This document shows, one piece after another, positions 52,730-62,328 of a stretch of DNA of 64,000 nucleotides. The notes under the pieces were generated by a model, which saw only the letters and a program-made list of their open reading frames with translations, ran no database searches and was not told the origin of the DNA. This stretch comes from Halovenus carboxidivorans (GTDB lineage: Archaea > Halobacteriota > Halobacteria > Halobacteriales > Haloarculaceae), in NCBI RefSeq assembly GCF_009831575.1, contig NZ_WUUT01000001.1:643345-707344 (forward strand), read 5' to 3'. Position 1 is the first letter of the stretch. Each line of letters starts with the position of its first letter. A program made the translations under genes and the position numbers.

Positions 52730-53187
52730 CCCTCGACGACATCGGTAAAGCTCGTTCCGACCCGGAACACGATCGGCTGCTCGGCTTCCTGCAGTCCGAG
52801 ACCGACCAGCAACATCTCCTCGTCGGGGTTGTCGATGGTGATGGTCTTCGAGCCGCTCGCCTCCCCGTCGATCGGTTCCTGCAGTGTCACCTCCGCCTCG
52901 TAGGAGCCGCCGTCCGTCCAGACATCCGCGTACGTTCCGACGTTGGCGTTCTCGTCGTTGCCACTGGCGGAATTGAGGGTGAACTCTCGGTCCAGCAGCG
53001 TCTCGCCGTCGGCAGCCACCCGCACGGTCCCCGATTGCTGCTGGTCGGTGTCGTTGAGGACGTTCACGTCCTCGAGTAGCTGATCGGCGATCCGGTTGAC
53101 GACGCCGGCACAGCCGGTGACTGCTGCGGTGATAGCGCCACCGCAGAGACCGAGTAGCTGACGTCGCGAGACGGGCTGGCGTCTCAT
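52726..53187 (-). CDS. Tat-type lipoprotein, unknown
   Basis: The 153-residue protein begins MRRQPVSRRQLLGLCGGAITAAVTGC, a twin-arginine signal with a lipobox Cys at residue 26. A small beta-rich acidic domain follows (VRVAADGETLLDREFTL..., SYEAEVTLQEPI), of the sort often seen in haloarchaeal secreted lipoproteins. Function unknown. Confidence 0.82.
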   Translation of the reverse strand: MRRQPVSRRQLLGLCGGAITAAVTGCAGVVNRIADQLLEDVNVLNDTDQQQSGTVRVAADGETLLDREFTLNSASGNDENANVGTYADVWTDGGSYEAEVTLQEPIDGEASGSKTITIDNPDEEMLLVGLGLQEAEQPIVFRVGTSFTDVVEG

Positions 53188-53356
53188 AGCCGACTGTTCG
53201 CCCCTGTCCGGGTAAACTCTCGGTTCGATTCTCTACGGGAGAAACGACCCCGTTTCGCCCCGTCCGACCTCGGATCCGAGACACGCCCGAGTGTTCGCAC
53301 AGGTCCGACCCACCCCGTATGGGAGCTTCTTTTAGCGGCCGGGCCGTGGCTCCGGT

Positions 53357-53959
53357 ATGACCGAAGCCCCCCGCCGCTGGGACGAGACCGCTTGCGGTGT
53401 CGCGAACTGCGAGCGCTGTCCCGCACTCGTCGACTCGCGCAGCCAGATCGTCAACGGCGTCGGCCCGACCGATGCCGACCTCCTGTTCGTCGGCGAGGCC
53501 CCCGGAGCTAACGAGGACGAACAGGGCGCACCCTTCGTCGGTCGCAGCGGCGACGTGCTCGACGAGGGGCTGCGCGAGGTCGGCCTCGCCCGTCGGGACG
53601 TCCGAATCACGAACTGCGTCCGCTGTCGGCCGCCGGAGAACCGGGATCCGACGACCGACGAACGGACGAACTGCCGGGGCTATCTCGACCGCGAGATTGC
53701 CGCCGTCGACCCCGAACTCGTCATCACGCTGGGGAAGGTGCCGGCCGAACTCCTCCTGGATCGCTCCGTCGCCGTGACTAGCGAGGCCGGCGATATCGAC
53801 GAACTGACCGTCGACGGCAAACACTGGCGGCTTCTCGTCTCCGTCCACCCGGCCGCGACGCTGTACGACCCCAGCCAGCGGGCTGTCTTCGAGTCAGCGC
53901 TTCAGGCCGCCGCCGAGTACACCGGCGACGGCGGCCAGTCGACGCTGGGAGAGTTCTGA
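53357..53959 (+). CDS. Uracil-DNA glycosylase, family 4-like with 4Fe-4S cluster
   Basis: The 200-residue protein has the family 4/5 motifs FVGEAPGANEDEQGAPFVGRSG near 44-65 and the C-terminal SVHPAATLY near 162. The Cys set C18-x2-C21 ... C87 or C90 ... C106 is expected to hold an Fe-S cluster. It removes uracil from DNA to start base excision repair. A cttcttttagc element about 22-30 bases before the ATG suggests a leaderless transcript. Confidence 0.93.
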   Translation: MTEAPRRWDETACGVANCERCPALVDSRSQIVNGVGPTDADLLFVGEAPGANEDEQGAPFVGRSGDVLDEGLREVGLARRDVRITNCVRCRPPENRDPTTDERTNCRGYLDREIAAVDPELVITLGKVPAELLLDRSVAVTSEAGDIDELTVDGKHWRLLVSVHPAATLYDPSQRAVFESALQAAAEYTGDGGQSTLGEF

Positions 53960-54022
53960 CCGGGTAGACCCGCCGACCGTCGAAAGCGAACGCACTTACT
54001 GGGGGGACGCGTACGGAGCCGT

Positions 54023-54718
54023 ATGCGTGGTCAACGACAGACCGTGGCGGAGGTAGCCGTCGTCGATTACGGGCTCGGAAATCTCCGGAGCGTCACGCGC
54101 GGGCTCGAACGCGCGGGCGCGGCAGTCGATGTAACAGACGATCCCGACACAATCGTCGACGCGGACGGAATCGTCCTTCCCGGCGTCGGCGCTTTCAGCG
54201 AGGGGATGGACAACGCCGGCCCGTTCCGCGAGTTACTCGTCGAGCAGGCCGAGGCCGGAACCCCGTTGTTCGGTATCTGTCTCGGGATGCAGATGCTTCT
54301 AACTTCGAGCGAGGAGGCCGACCACGAGGGCGAAGGCGAGGTCGAGGGGCTGGATCTCATCCCCGGGACGAACGTCCGGTTTCCGGACAGCGTGAAGGTC
54401 CCGCAGATGGGCTGGAACACCCTCTCGGTCCAGCGGACCCATCCGCTCGTCAGCGGTCCCGGCGCCGCCGACCCCGACGGCACCGCCGACTCGGATCGCA
54501 GCGTCGACGGCGAGTACGCGTACTTCGTCCACTCCTACTACGCACGACCGGACGACCCGGACGCGGTCGTCGCAACCACGGAGTACGGCCCCGAGTTCGC
54601 GAGCATCGTCGCGAACGAGGCAGGCAACGTCTTCGGGACGCAGTTCCACCCGGAGAAGTCGGGCGAAACCGGGCTACAGATCCTCAGAAACTTCGTCGAT
54701 TTCTGTGCCGACCGGTAG
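54023..54718 (+). CDS. hisH: Imidazole glycerol phosphate synthase subunit HisH
   Basis: The 231-residue class I glutamine amidotransferase has VAVVDYGLGNLRSV, the oxyanion-side GVGAFSEGM, the catalytic Cys in FGICLGMQMLL, and the His-Glu pair in GTQFHPEKSG. It supplies ammonia to HisF in histidine synthesis. Four to eight residues at the N-terminus (MRGQRQTV) may be extra, so the GTG a few codons in is an alternative start. An inserted acidic stretch (DPDGTADSDRSVDG) is a haloarchaeal addition. No other his gene is adjacent. Confidence 0.95.
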   Translation: MRGQRQTVAEVAVVDYGLGNLRSVTRGLERAGAAVDVTDDPDTIVDADGIVLPGVGAFSEGMDNAGPFRELLVEQAEAGTPLFGICLGMQMLLTSSEEADHEGEGEVEGLDLIPGTNVRFPDSVKVPQMGWNTLSVQRTHPLVSGPGAADPDGTADSDRSVDGEYAYFVHSYYARPDDPDAVVATTEYGPEFASIVANEAGNVFGTQFHPEKSGETGLQILRNFVDFCADR

Positions 54719-55927
54719 TTAGCGGCGTCGTCGCCAGAACCGAAGGGTCCGCCGCGGTTCCGGCTCCGGGTCGTCTGCGGCCGGCGGCTCGTAGGTCCCC
54801 GTTCCGGTCGCCGCGGCCTCGACGCGGCGCAGTTGCCCCGGATTTCCGATTACGAACAGTTTCTCGCCGGCCTCGATCTCACGTCCGCGCTGCGGAATCG
54901 TCTCCGTCGTTCCGTCCGTCTGCTCGACCGCGACGACGGTCAGTCCGAGCCGTCCGATCTGTTCCCCGTCGAGCGTCGCGCCCTCGGTCACGGTGAACGA
55001 ACTCATCGTCTCGTCGGCCTGTCGGAGCATACTCGCGAACAGTCGGTCGGCGCGCTCGTCGACTGGAAGAGTCATGAGCCGGTACCGCGTGTCGGGATCG
55101 AGGCTGTCGATGACACTCCGCCGCGCGCTGACGGTTGCGGTGGACCCGGCTGCGGCGCGGAGTTCCGCCGTTCCGATCCGTCTTTCCCCCTGCCAGATCT
55201 GGACGGTATCTCCGGGGCTCGCGGTCAGTGCGGGGTCTGCCGTGATCGCCGTTGCAGTCGCGCTCGGCGGCAGCGTCGGTCCGATCCCCGCCTCACGATC
55301 ACCGACAGCTAGAAACGTCACTTCGCCCTCGACGGTCACTTCCGCATCCACCTGCCCGATTGCGTGTTCCTTCTGCAGTTTCGTCGACAGTGCCGCCTGG
55401 AGTTCTTCGATGGTCAGCCCCCGCGAGAAGGTGTAGCTCTTCCCCGCGAGGTCGGCTTTCACCGCGGGTGCGACGGGATCATAGCCGTCGATATCTGCGA
55501 TGTCTTCCGGGAGTTCCACCACGATGAACCGCCCGGTTGCACGGACGAGCGGGCTGATTCGCGGGTTCAGGCTGTACTGTAGCCGCTTCGAGGACCCGTA
55601 ACTGTCCCCGAGTTGCCAGCCGGCGATGGCCGTGATTGCGCTCACGACGAGCGTCACGAGGTTGACCCCGACGACGACCGGGTCGAGAATCCGCTCGCTC
55701 CCACCGAGAAACTGTACCAGCGCGATCCGACCGTTGAGATAGACCGCGACGGAGCCGAGTCCGAGCAGGAGTGCAGCGCCGTCGGGTAACTGGTTCCCCG
55801 TTCGCCACCGGAACAGAAATGCCGACAGCGCGGCGATGCCACCGGACAGCAGCGCAAGCCCGACGAGTCGGTAGCCGACCTGGACGACCGCGAACTCCCC
55901 GAGCGTCCCCGGGAGCGCCCCGATCAT
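54719..55927 (-). CDS. Membrane protein with RCK_C/TrkA-C-type domains (first of pair)
   Basis: The 402-residue protein has three hydrophobic segments in residues 15-110, then soluble alpha/beta sequence. A C-terminal RCK_C-like unit (TVVAVEQTDGTTETIPQRGREIEAGEKLFVIGNPGQL) lies at about 335-375, followed by an Arg-rich tip (RFWRRRR). Its ATG overlaps the stop of the upstream partner (ATGA, 55924-55927). No pore filter is visible, so it is more likely a regulatory or transport-associated protein than a channel. Confidence 0.8.
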   Translation of the reverse strand: MIGALPGTLGEFAVVQVGYRLVGLALLSGGIAALSAFLFRWRTGNQLPDGAALLLGLGSVAVYLNGRIALVQFLGGSERILDPVVVGVNLVTLVVSAITAIAGWQLGDSYGSSKRLQYSLNPRISPLVRATGRFIVVELPEDIADIDGYDPVAPAVKADLAGKSYTFSRGLTIEELQAALSTKLQKEHAIGQVDAEVTVEGEVTFLAVGDREAGIGPTLPPSATATAITADPALTASPGDTVQIWQGERRIGTAELRAAAGSTATVSARRSVIDSLDPDTRYRLMTLPVDERADRLFASMLRQADETMSSFTVTEGATLDGEQIGRLGLTVVAVEQTDGTTETIPQRGREIEAGEKLFVIGNPGQLRRVEAAATGTGTYEPPAADDPEPEPRRTLRFWRRRR

Positions 55928-57153
55928 ACGACCGCCTCCCGGAAGGACGCGATTGCGTCCGCCGACCCGGCGATGAGCAGTTCGTCACCGGCGACGAGTT
56001 CCGTCGACCGCGGCGGTGCCACGATCCGGTCGGTGCTGCGGCGGACGGCGAGCACTGCGATCCCGAACGTCTCGCGGAACCTCGCGTCCTCGAGCGTGAC
56101 GCCGTCGAAGGGGCTACCGGTGGCGAGCGGGACGAGCTGGAACTGGTTGTCGCCGCGCTCGATGACATCGATCGTCTCGTACTCGCGGTTCTTCCCGCGC
56201 GATTGGACAGTCAACTTCGTCGTCTCCTCGCGGACGACACGGCGGGCCTCCTCCGGCGGCAGCGCGACCGTCACCGAACCCCGCCCACCCGTGGTCGTCG
56301 GGGCCTGCAACGGCCGCTCCGCGGTCGCCTCTTCAGTCCCGCCATCGGTTTTCACCCCCGAATCAGCCGGTTTGGGGGCGCTCTCCGTGCCAGCACCGTC
56401 CGTTTTCGCGCTGACGACGGGGCCGCTGACGGATCCATCCGGCAGTGTGAGCGTCACCTCGTCACCGATCGCCAGCCCGGTCGGCAGTAGCGTCCTGATC
56501 GACACCGCCCGCCGGCCGGTCGGGATTCGCCGCGAAAGCCCCGCGCTCTCCGGTGCGGCAGTGATCTCCGCTAACCCCTCGGAGTCGATTGTCACCGTGA
56601 CATCGGCGAGAGAGTACGCCTCGGTGAGTTTCTCGGCCACCTTCCGTTCCAGTTCAGCGACCGACAACCCGACCGGGAACTTCCAGGTGGTCGACTGGAT
56701 CGCCTGCCGGGTGTCCTCGGCCAGCGGCGGGTACCCCTCGATGTCCTCGACGCTCACGGGCTTGATCTTGATCTGGCCGTAGCTGTCGACCCGTTCGAGA
56801 AAGTCCGTAGAGAAGTCCGTCCCCCGGAGCCGCGAGAGCGTGAGTTGGCGGGGGACCGTCGCACCGAGTTTGTCCCCCTGCGCGTGTGCCCACAGCGAGA
56901 GCATCAGCACGACCAGAATCGCGGTGACACCGGTCGTGCTCTGTGCGACGTTCTCGTCGAGCAACCCGAGCAGCCCGCCCGAGACCCCGGCCAGTCCGCC
57001 GGCCAGGACGACGACACCGAGACCCGGGATGCTCACCCCGGTCAGATACTTGAATCCGAATCCGAGTGCGAACGCAACGAGCGCCGGGAAAATTCCGGCA
57101 AGCGATCCGAGATAGACGCCGAGCCCAACCTCGACGACGAGTTCCGAAGCCAT
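55924..57153 (-). CDS. Membrane protein with RCK_C/TrkA-C-type domain (second of pair)
   Basis: The 409-residue protein has three membrane segments in residues 8-90 (ALGFGFKYL..., VVVLAGGLAGVSGGLLGLL, GVTAILVVLMLSLW) and a soluble part. The C-terminal RCK_C-like unit reads GIAVLAVRRSTDRIVAPPRSTELVAGDELLIAGSADAI. It is upstream of, and translationally coupled to, a paralogous-looking gene. The layout (3 spans, linker with a Thr/Gly-rich gap near 240-275, RCK_C) is the same in both, which suggests a hetero-oligomer. Confidence 0.8.
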   Translation of the reverse strand: MASELVVEVGLGVYLGSLAGIFPALVAFALGFGFKYLTGVSIPGLGVVVLAGGLAGVSGGLLGLLDENVAQSTTGVTAILVVLMLSLWAHAQGDKLGATVPRQLTLSRLRGTDFSTDFLERVDSYGQIKIKPVSVEDIEGYPPLAEDTRQAIQSTTWKFPVGLSVAELERKVAEKLTEAYSLADVTVTIDSEGLAEITAAPESAGLSRRIPTGRRAVSIRTLLPTGLAIGDEVTLTLPDGSVSGPVVSAKTDGAGTESAPKPADSGVKTDGGTEEATAERPLQAPTTTGGRGSVTVALPPEEARRVVREETTKLTVQSRGKNREYETIDVIERGDNQFQLVPLATGSPFDGVTLEDARFRETFGIAVLAVRRSTDRIVAPPRSTELVAGDELLIAGSADAIASFREAVV

Positions 57154-57279
57154 AGTTCCCGTGGCTCCCGACGGGACTTGAATCGTTCGACCGTGGATAT
57201 TATAGATGATTTTTTCTCCTCATCTAACCCAAGTGATTATATCTATACGGACTATAGGCTTATAAAGACATAAACTAAT

Positions 57280-58518
57280 ATGACACAGAGGGTTACCCGT
57301 GTTCAGGTCGTAATCACAGTCGCTCTTCTTTTAGGAGCCACAACTGTTACTGGTACAGGCATAGTCAGCGACCGTGGTAAACTAGGACAGACAACAATAG
57401 AACATCAGAACGGAACCACAAACCAGCTAACTCCACAAGATACAACGCAGCTCCGGGCTGAGGAGATCCACATCAGGAAAGATGTTTCCGATTCAGCTGC
57501 TGTCACCGCCCAGATCATACATTCTGAGTATGAGAAAAATTATATAAGATTAGGTGGAGTAGTGAATGATAGTATAAATGAATCTCGTGTGGTGCAGAAA
57601 ATAAAACATATAGCAAATAGATACGAAAAAATAGATACAAAAACACAAAAATTACTATCAGAATATTATACCGGTAGGTTATCTGGCCGAAAATTACTCA
57701 CACATCTTTTATTAGTCCAAAAACAAGCAGAATCACTGTCCAATGTGAAAAATTCTATAGAAAACAGAGATAACGTGGCAGATGAGATAAAAGAACGTGC
57801 TGATTCTCTTGAGGAATCAGTTATTGTTGAACAACCCGCCCTTAGATTGGTAGATGGCGTAATCACCGGAAATCTGAGTAGCATTGATTTATACATGGTA
57901 TCTGGGAATTCCAGCCTTATTCTTAGCTCTGTGAATAATAATTCATATTTCCGTCAAGCAACTCTCTATTCTGGACGTAATCTGACTGCACCGGATCAGT
58001 TCCGCAATACCACATTTTGGGGCGCGGGGAATGCATATGACTATCTAATAGGTCAAGATTTCTATCCGTGGGCGCTTGCTGAAGGTAATCTTGAATCAAT
58101 CACTGTTGGCCGCGATGAGACCTCAGTATATAGTCAGATCTATAAGTTCGAGATCCTCCATTCTCAAGGTAAGATTACCACTTACTTCGATGGTGGAACA
58201 AAAAACATATTCCATGAAGCGCAAAGAAAACCAATCAATGAACAGCCTGTCACCGCAAGGAGAGTGAATGGAACTTCTGATATCATTGCCGCAGTGAACA
58301 AAACTGTCCCGTCTGGGCCAATGCAAATATCTGTGACGGACACCAGCGGAAAACCTATACCCGGGGCAACTGTAAGGATTAGTGGCGCTCTTATTAATGG
58401 AACAATTACGTCAATGACTGACCCTCACGGCAGCGTCCACACCATCCAACCCTATGGCAGATTTACTGTCAAAATCATCACTCCTGAAGGTCATAAGGCG
58501 AGTCTTTCATCTTTGTAG
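57280..58518 (+). CDS. A+T-rich gene for an exported, probably glycosylated protein
   Basis: The 412-residue product has a signal-like N-terminus (VVITVALLLGATTVTGTG), many Asn-x-Ser/Thr sites (about ten, for example NGT, NES, NSS, NNS, NLT, NTT) and a helical middle. A C-terminal beta domain follows (ISVTDTSGKPIPGATVRISG...) of the carboxypeptidase-regulatory/Ig-like kind. It resembles the exported haloarchaeal proteins often found beside surface-layer genes. Codon use is far more A+T-rich than the neighbours. The open frame may continue past the stop in another frame (to 58631). Confidence 0.8.
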   Translation: MTQRVTRVQVVITVALLLGATTVTGTGIVSDRGKLGQTTIEHQNGTTNQLTPQDTTQLRAEEIHIRKDVSDSAAVTAQIIHSEYEKNYIRLGGVVNDSINESRVVQKIKHIANRYEKIDTKTQKLLSEYYTGRLSGRKLLTHLLLVQKQAESLSNVKNSIENRDNVADEIKERADSLEESVIVEQPALRLVDGVITGNLSSIDLYMVSGNSSLILSSVNNNSYFRQATLYSGRNLTAPDQFRNTTFWGAGNAYDYLIGQDFYPWALAEGNLESITVGRDETSVYSQIYKFEILHSQGKITTYFDGGTKNIFHEAQRKPINEQPVTARRVNGTSDIIAAVNKTVPSGPMQISVTDTSGKPIPGATVRISGALINGTITSMTDPHGSVHTIQPYGRFTVKIITPEGHKASLSSL

Positions 58519-58634
58519 GTGGTGAATTATCAATCGAAGCTGGGACAAAAGCTAATTCAACAGCTATTGGGTTACCTCAAGTGTTTTTGTATTGCCAGCC
58601 TGTACATCAGAATGAGACAACCTACAGGTGATTA

Positions 58635-58734
58635 CTTATATATTTTGATCCGTCCGATTAGTTTGCTCGTCTACTCACAAATTATGTCAGATGATATTAA
58701 TGATGCTGCCCAATTAACAGAAAACATTTAACGG
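58635..58734 (+). promoter_or_regulatory. Candidate promoters of the S-layer gene
   Basis: Two TATA-like elements lie upstream of the S-layer ATG (58866): cttatatatt at 58635-58644 and catttaacgg at 58725-58734. They would give leaders of about 200 and 110 bases; a leader of roughly 100 bases is known for other haloarchaeal S-layer genes. I see no protein gene of note in 58632-58865. Confidence 0.5.
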
Positions 58735-58865
58735 TGGCGTTGCGACGTTCCTATAGCCCCTGCCACATGAGCATCGGAAGTAGTGGTAGTTAATGATGAT
58801 GTGTTGGTGATGACGGGGGCCACGAACCCAAACGCTCAGATTGAAAGACTACAAATCATAAAACT

Positions 58866-61800
58866 ATGACAAGAAACGACATACGCGAAAAGACACGAGC
58901 GGTATTCCTTGCTGCGCTCATGGTGCTGTCCGTTTTTGCTGTGGGCGCATCCCTTGCTGGGACTGCAACCGCAGTTAACCAGGGAACCGCTACTGCCGGT
59001 AACGACGCACCGACCGAGACAACCACTCACACGCTGAGTGCAGTGACGGACTCGGCAGAAGAAGACAGTAGCATACAAGGCATTGCAATCGAGTACGGTA
59101 GTGAAGTTGATCTCTCCAATGTCGCCGATGGAGATATTACTGTCTCTATTGGTGGACAAGAAAGAGATCTTAGCGCCACGTTCGTCAGCGACAGTGAAAA
59201 TCGGGTACACGCTGAACTCTCCGACTCAGTAGATGGCCCAGACGCCGGAACCTCCATTGAGGTTCAGATTGACAACGTCGTTAATCCTGGCAGCGACGTT
59301 AGCGTGACGCTTTCCACTCACGACTCGTCGTTCACTGTCGATCAGGCATCGCCGGGTGGCGAGATTGGCAGCACCACCGCAACATTGGCTATTGGCGCTG
59401 AACAGGTTGCTAGCGGTGATATTGATGGCCGGATCTTCTGGGAAGGCCAAACCGTCACCGTTGATCTTAGCAACACGGGTCTCAGCCCTAATGCTCAGGT
59501 GGATATTCGAGAGGTGACATCTCGGGCGAACAACGGTGAACCAACCTCTTCACGGCTGGCCCGATCGGTTACTGTCGCACAAGATGGTACCATCTCGTTC
59601 GACACGAATCGTCTTCGTGGTGAGGGCTTCTACGTCCTCCGCAGCGGTGGTCAATTCCTCAGCGGCAACTCCTTCAACCAGTCAATTACTGGCGCAGACG
59701 AGTTTGAGTTGCTCCAGCAAGACCTGAACACGGAGTTCGCCGATGATTCCGTCGCCTTCGATGGATCCTCATCCGTCAGCATTGCATCGCTCCGTGGTGA
59801 GTTTGACGTTGAAATTAGCGGTACACTCAATGGTGACCCTCTCGATAGCGAAACCCTTAATTCCATCTTCGGTGGCTCTGAGGGCGATCAGATCGTTACT
59901 GTCCGTGACGTACAGGACGGCGACGATCTCACCGCGGATTTCAGTAGTGTTGACGAAGCTGGTGATTATGAGTTTACCTTTGAGGCTACCGATACAACTG
60001 CCTCTGATACCGCCAGCATAACCGTAGAAGAACAAGTTGATACCGATGCGACGATCGTTGGCGGCCCCTACACTGAACAGCGCGGTGACATTGTTGAGGT
60101 GACCGTTGACCTTTCGGGCACTGACAACGCACAGATCTCGATCGGTAGCGATAATGCTGGTTACTCCGCAGTTGTCAATGTTACAACTGAAAACCGTGGT
60201 GATGAGTTCACCTTCAGTTGGAACTCCTACGCCGCCGGTGCTGGGCACCCTGAAGCCTTCCAGCCAGTCAGTGATAATATCGAAAACCTCGAAGTTGAAC
60301 TCAGCGAAGATATCCAAGTCGGTGGCGGTGACGATGATCAAATTCTCGCTGCCGGAACATATGACGTTGAAGTGACGCCTAACTACCAGCGTTCCGGTGC
60401 AGAATCCACCGATGCTAGTACGATCAGCCTTAACCAGCGTTCAACTAATAGTGTGAATACGTGGGTCACCACAACTGATGCACTCGATGCCGTTGATAGT
60501 GCGGATGATCCACTTGCTACCCTTAATAATGAGATCGGCTCGAGCGTTACAGAGTCCGGCTATGTCGCCGAGGGTGATGTTCTTATCAGCGAAATTGATG
60601 CCAGCGGCATTGAGGGCGCGCTGGAGGCCGTTTCCGCTGATGGTGCATCTGATACCGCGGCCTTCCGAGCCGCAGTTGGCGACGTCATCAATCTTAACTT
60701 CACACAAGAAAACCCAACACGGAACCGTCAGCCGATACAAATTAACTACGGGCAAGTCACTCCTGCCCAAACTACGGTTGTTGCTGACGAGAATAACGAT
60801 ACATACTACGTCGCACTTGAACTTAGCGACTTCACCGATCAAACTGCACTTGATATCCGTCGGAACATTCGCGACGGAATGACCTTCGAAAGCGAATTCA
60901 AGGTCAACCCAGGTAACGAAGAGAATCTTGAAAGCTATCGGTTTGGGCTTGTTCCGCCAAACTCAGACGGTGAGTTTGTTGCACAGACTGTGACGGATAG
61001 CTGGGAAGCAGTTAACAGAGAAGCTGAAGTTAACCGTGAAGGAGACGAAATTGTTGTTGAAGCGGCAGAAGGTCAGACGATCAGTGGGACAACAACGGTC
61101 GCACCCGGAACTGAACTGACCTTCCGTGTCTCTAGCACAAACGCAGCCGAACCCTTCGTCATTCCTGGCCTCACCGCAACCGTTCAGGAAACCGGTGAGA
61201 ATGAGCTCAACGAATGGTCTGTCAATGCAGACTTCTCGGAGACCACCCCAGGTGACGAATTCAACTTTGTGCTGCGTGACTTCCGGAACCAGCTCGGTGA
61301 ACGCATCACTGTCTCTGGTAGTGTCGCCGAGCCTGGTGAGCCGCGCTTCCAGGTCAGTAACCTCAATCCCGAGGAAGCAACGATTGCACCTGGCGATACG
61401 CTCACCGTTTCTGCAAGCGTGACGAACAATGGCGGGGCAGCAGGGACACAGACCGTTGCGCTTGAACTTGATGGTGATGTCCTCGCAGAACAGGAGATCA
61501 CTCTCGAAGCTGGCGCAAGCCAGACTGTCTCCTTCGATGTCTCTGGTAGTACCACTGAAGGTCTTGAAGAAGGCGACTATACGCACAGCATCACAACAAA
61601 CGACACGTCAGCCAGCGGCACGCTGACCGTTGACTCGCCTGATCCAGCCTTCTTCGAGATTACCAACTTCAGTCCCGAAGAAGCAACTGTTTCCCCGGGT
61701 GACGAAGTCGAAGCGACCGTTACCGTCGAGAACACTGGCGAAGTTGAGGGCACCCAGACGGTGACTCTCGAAGCCGACAGTGGTCTCGGCGAGCTCGGTT

Positions 61801-62180
61801 CGCAGGAAGTCACGCTCGGTGCAGGTGACTCCGCGAACGAGACCTTCACCTTCCAGGTCCCATCCGACATCAGTGAGACCACTGAGGTCACGCACACTAT
61901 CAGCACTGCAAATGACAGTGTCAGTGGCACGCTGACTGTTGAAGTCGACAGCCAGGACGGTCAGGATGGCCAAGACGGTCAGGATGGCCAAGACGGCCAG
62001 GATGGCCAAGACGGCCAGGATGGCCAAGACGGCCAGGATGGCCAAGACGGCCAGGATGGCCAAGACGGCCAGGACGGCGGTAGCGGCTCCGACGACAGCG
62101 GACCTGGCTTCGGCATTGCCGCAGCCCTGATCGCCTTCGTCGGCGCTGCACTGCTGGCGTTCCGTCGACGCGAGAACTAA
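58866..62180 (+). CDS. csg: S-layer glycoprotein with Gln-Asp-Gly repeat and PGF-CTERM
   Basis: The 1,104-residue protein starts MTRNDIREKTRAVFLAALMVLSVFAVGASLAGTATA, the S-layer signal peptide pattern. It has beta-rich repeated domains, including two similar domains near 840-1020 (FQVSNLNPEEATIAPGDTLTVSASVTNNGG and FEITNFSPEEATVSPGDEVEATVTVENTG). Residues 1030-1071 are 14 Gln-Asp-Gly repeats. The end is a PGF-CTERM: GPGFGIAAALIAFVGAALLAFRRREN. This tripartite end (PGF motif, membrane segment, Arg patch) is processed and lipid-modified by archaeosortase, encoded next. It is the main cell-wall protein; it is A+T-richer than the housekeeping genes. Confidence 0.95.
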   Translation: MTRNDIREKTRAVFLAALMVLSVFAVGASLAGTATAVNQGTATAGNDAPTETTTHTLSAVTDSAEEDSSIQGIAIEYGSEVDLSNVADGDITVSIGGQERDLSATFVSDSENRVHAELSDSVDGPDAGTSIEVQIDNVVNPGSDVSVTLSTHDSSFTVDQASPGGEIGSTTATLAIGAEQVASGDIDGRIFWEGQTVTVDLSNTGLSPNAQVDIREVTSRANNGEPTSSRLARSVTVAQDGTISFDTNRLRGEGFYVLRSGGQFLSGNSFNQSITGADEFELLQQDLNTEFADDSVAFDGSSSVSIASLRGEFDVEISGTLNGDPLDSETLNSIFGGSEGDQIVTVRDVQDGDDLTADFSSVDEAGDYEFTFEATDTTASDTASITVEEQVDTDATIVGGPYTEQRGDIVEVTVDLSGTDNAQISIGSDNAGYSAVVNVTTENRGDEFTFSWNSYAAGAGHPEAFQPVSDNIENLEVELSEDIQVGGGDDDQILAAGTYDVEVTPNYQRSGAESTDASTISLNQRSTNSVNTWVTTTDALDAVDSADDPLATLNNEIGSSVTESGYVAEGDVLISEIDASGIEGALEAVSADGASDTAAFRAAVGDVINLNFTQENPTRNRQPIQINYGQVTPAQTTVVADENNDTYYVALELSDFTDQTALDIRRNIRDGMTFESEFKVNPGNEENLESYRFGLVPPNSDGEFVAQTVTDSWEAVNREAEVNREGDEIVVEAAEGQTISGTTTVAPGTELTFRVSSTNAAEPFVIPGLTATVQETGENELNEWSVNADFSETTPGDEFNFVLRDFRNQLGERITVSGSVAEPGEPRFQVSNLNPEEATIAPGDTLTVSASVTNNGGAAGTQTVALELDGDVLAEQEITLEAGASQTVSFDVSGSTTEGLEEGDYTHSITTNDTSASGTLTVDSPDPAFFEITNFSPEEATVSPGDEVEATVTVENTGEVEGTQTVTLEADSGLGELGSQEVTLGAGDSANETFTFQVPSDISETTEVTHTISTANDSVSGTLTVEVDSQDGQDGQDGQDGQDGQDGQDGQDGQDGQDGQDGQDGQDGQDGGSGSDDSGPGFGIAAALIAFVGAALLAFRRREN
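61953..62078 (+). repeat. 14 tandem 9-bp units coding Gln-Asp-Gly in the S-layer gene
   Basis: The units alternate between caggatggc and caagacggc types, so much of the array is an 18-bp repeat. All encode QDG. It replaces the Thr-rich, O-glycosylated stretch usual before the membrane anchor in S-layer proteins and is likely to vary in length between strains by slippage. Confidence 0.95.
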
Positions 62181-62226
62181 CGACCGAATCGGCTCGGTCG
62201 TCCTTGCGGTATTTTCCTTTTTTTTT
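62180..62226 (+). terminator. Hairpin and T-tract terminator after the S-layer gene
   Basis: ACGACCGA (62180-62187) pairs perfectly with TCGGTCGT (62194-62201). After 16 bases comes a run of nine T (62218-62226). Oligo-T is the archaeal termination signal, and a strong terminator suits this highly expressed gene. Confidence 0.85.
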
Positions 62227-62328
62227 GCGCCGACCAGCGGCGGCGCTGCCTTGCCTCTTCGTCGAGAGTCGCTGCGTTGACTGCCTAACAATAAGACATA
62301 TACTCCCGATAGCCCAACCAGCGTGTAG

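Noticed and set aside
58519-58731. A 70-codon frame between the A+T-rich gene and the S-layer gene
   Set aside because: No start signal and no domain; it lies across a probable promoter at 58635. An alternate frame in the same place is the basis of the frameshift note.
57180-58865. A second mobile element in the A+T-rich stretch
   Set aside because: No integrase, transposase, terminal repeats or target duplication is visible; composition alone is not enough.
61953-62078. Regular short repeats that could be taken for a CRISPR array
   Set aside because: The units are 9 bp, contiguous without spacers, in frame inside the S-layer gene, and code Gln-Asp-Gly. I saw no CRISPR array or cas gene in the window.
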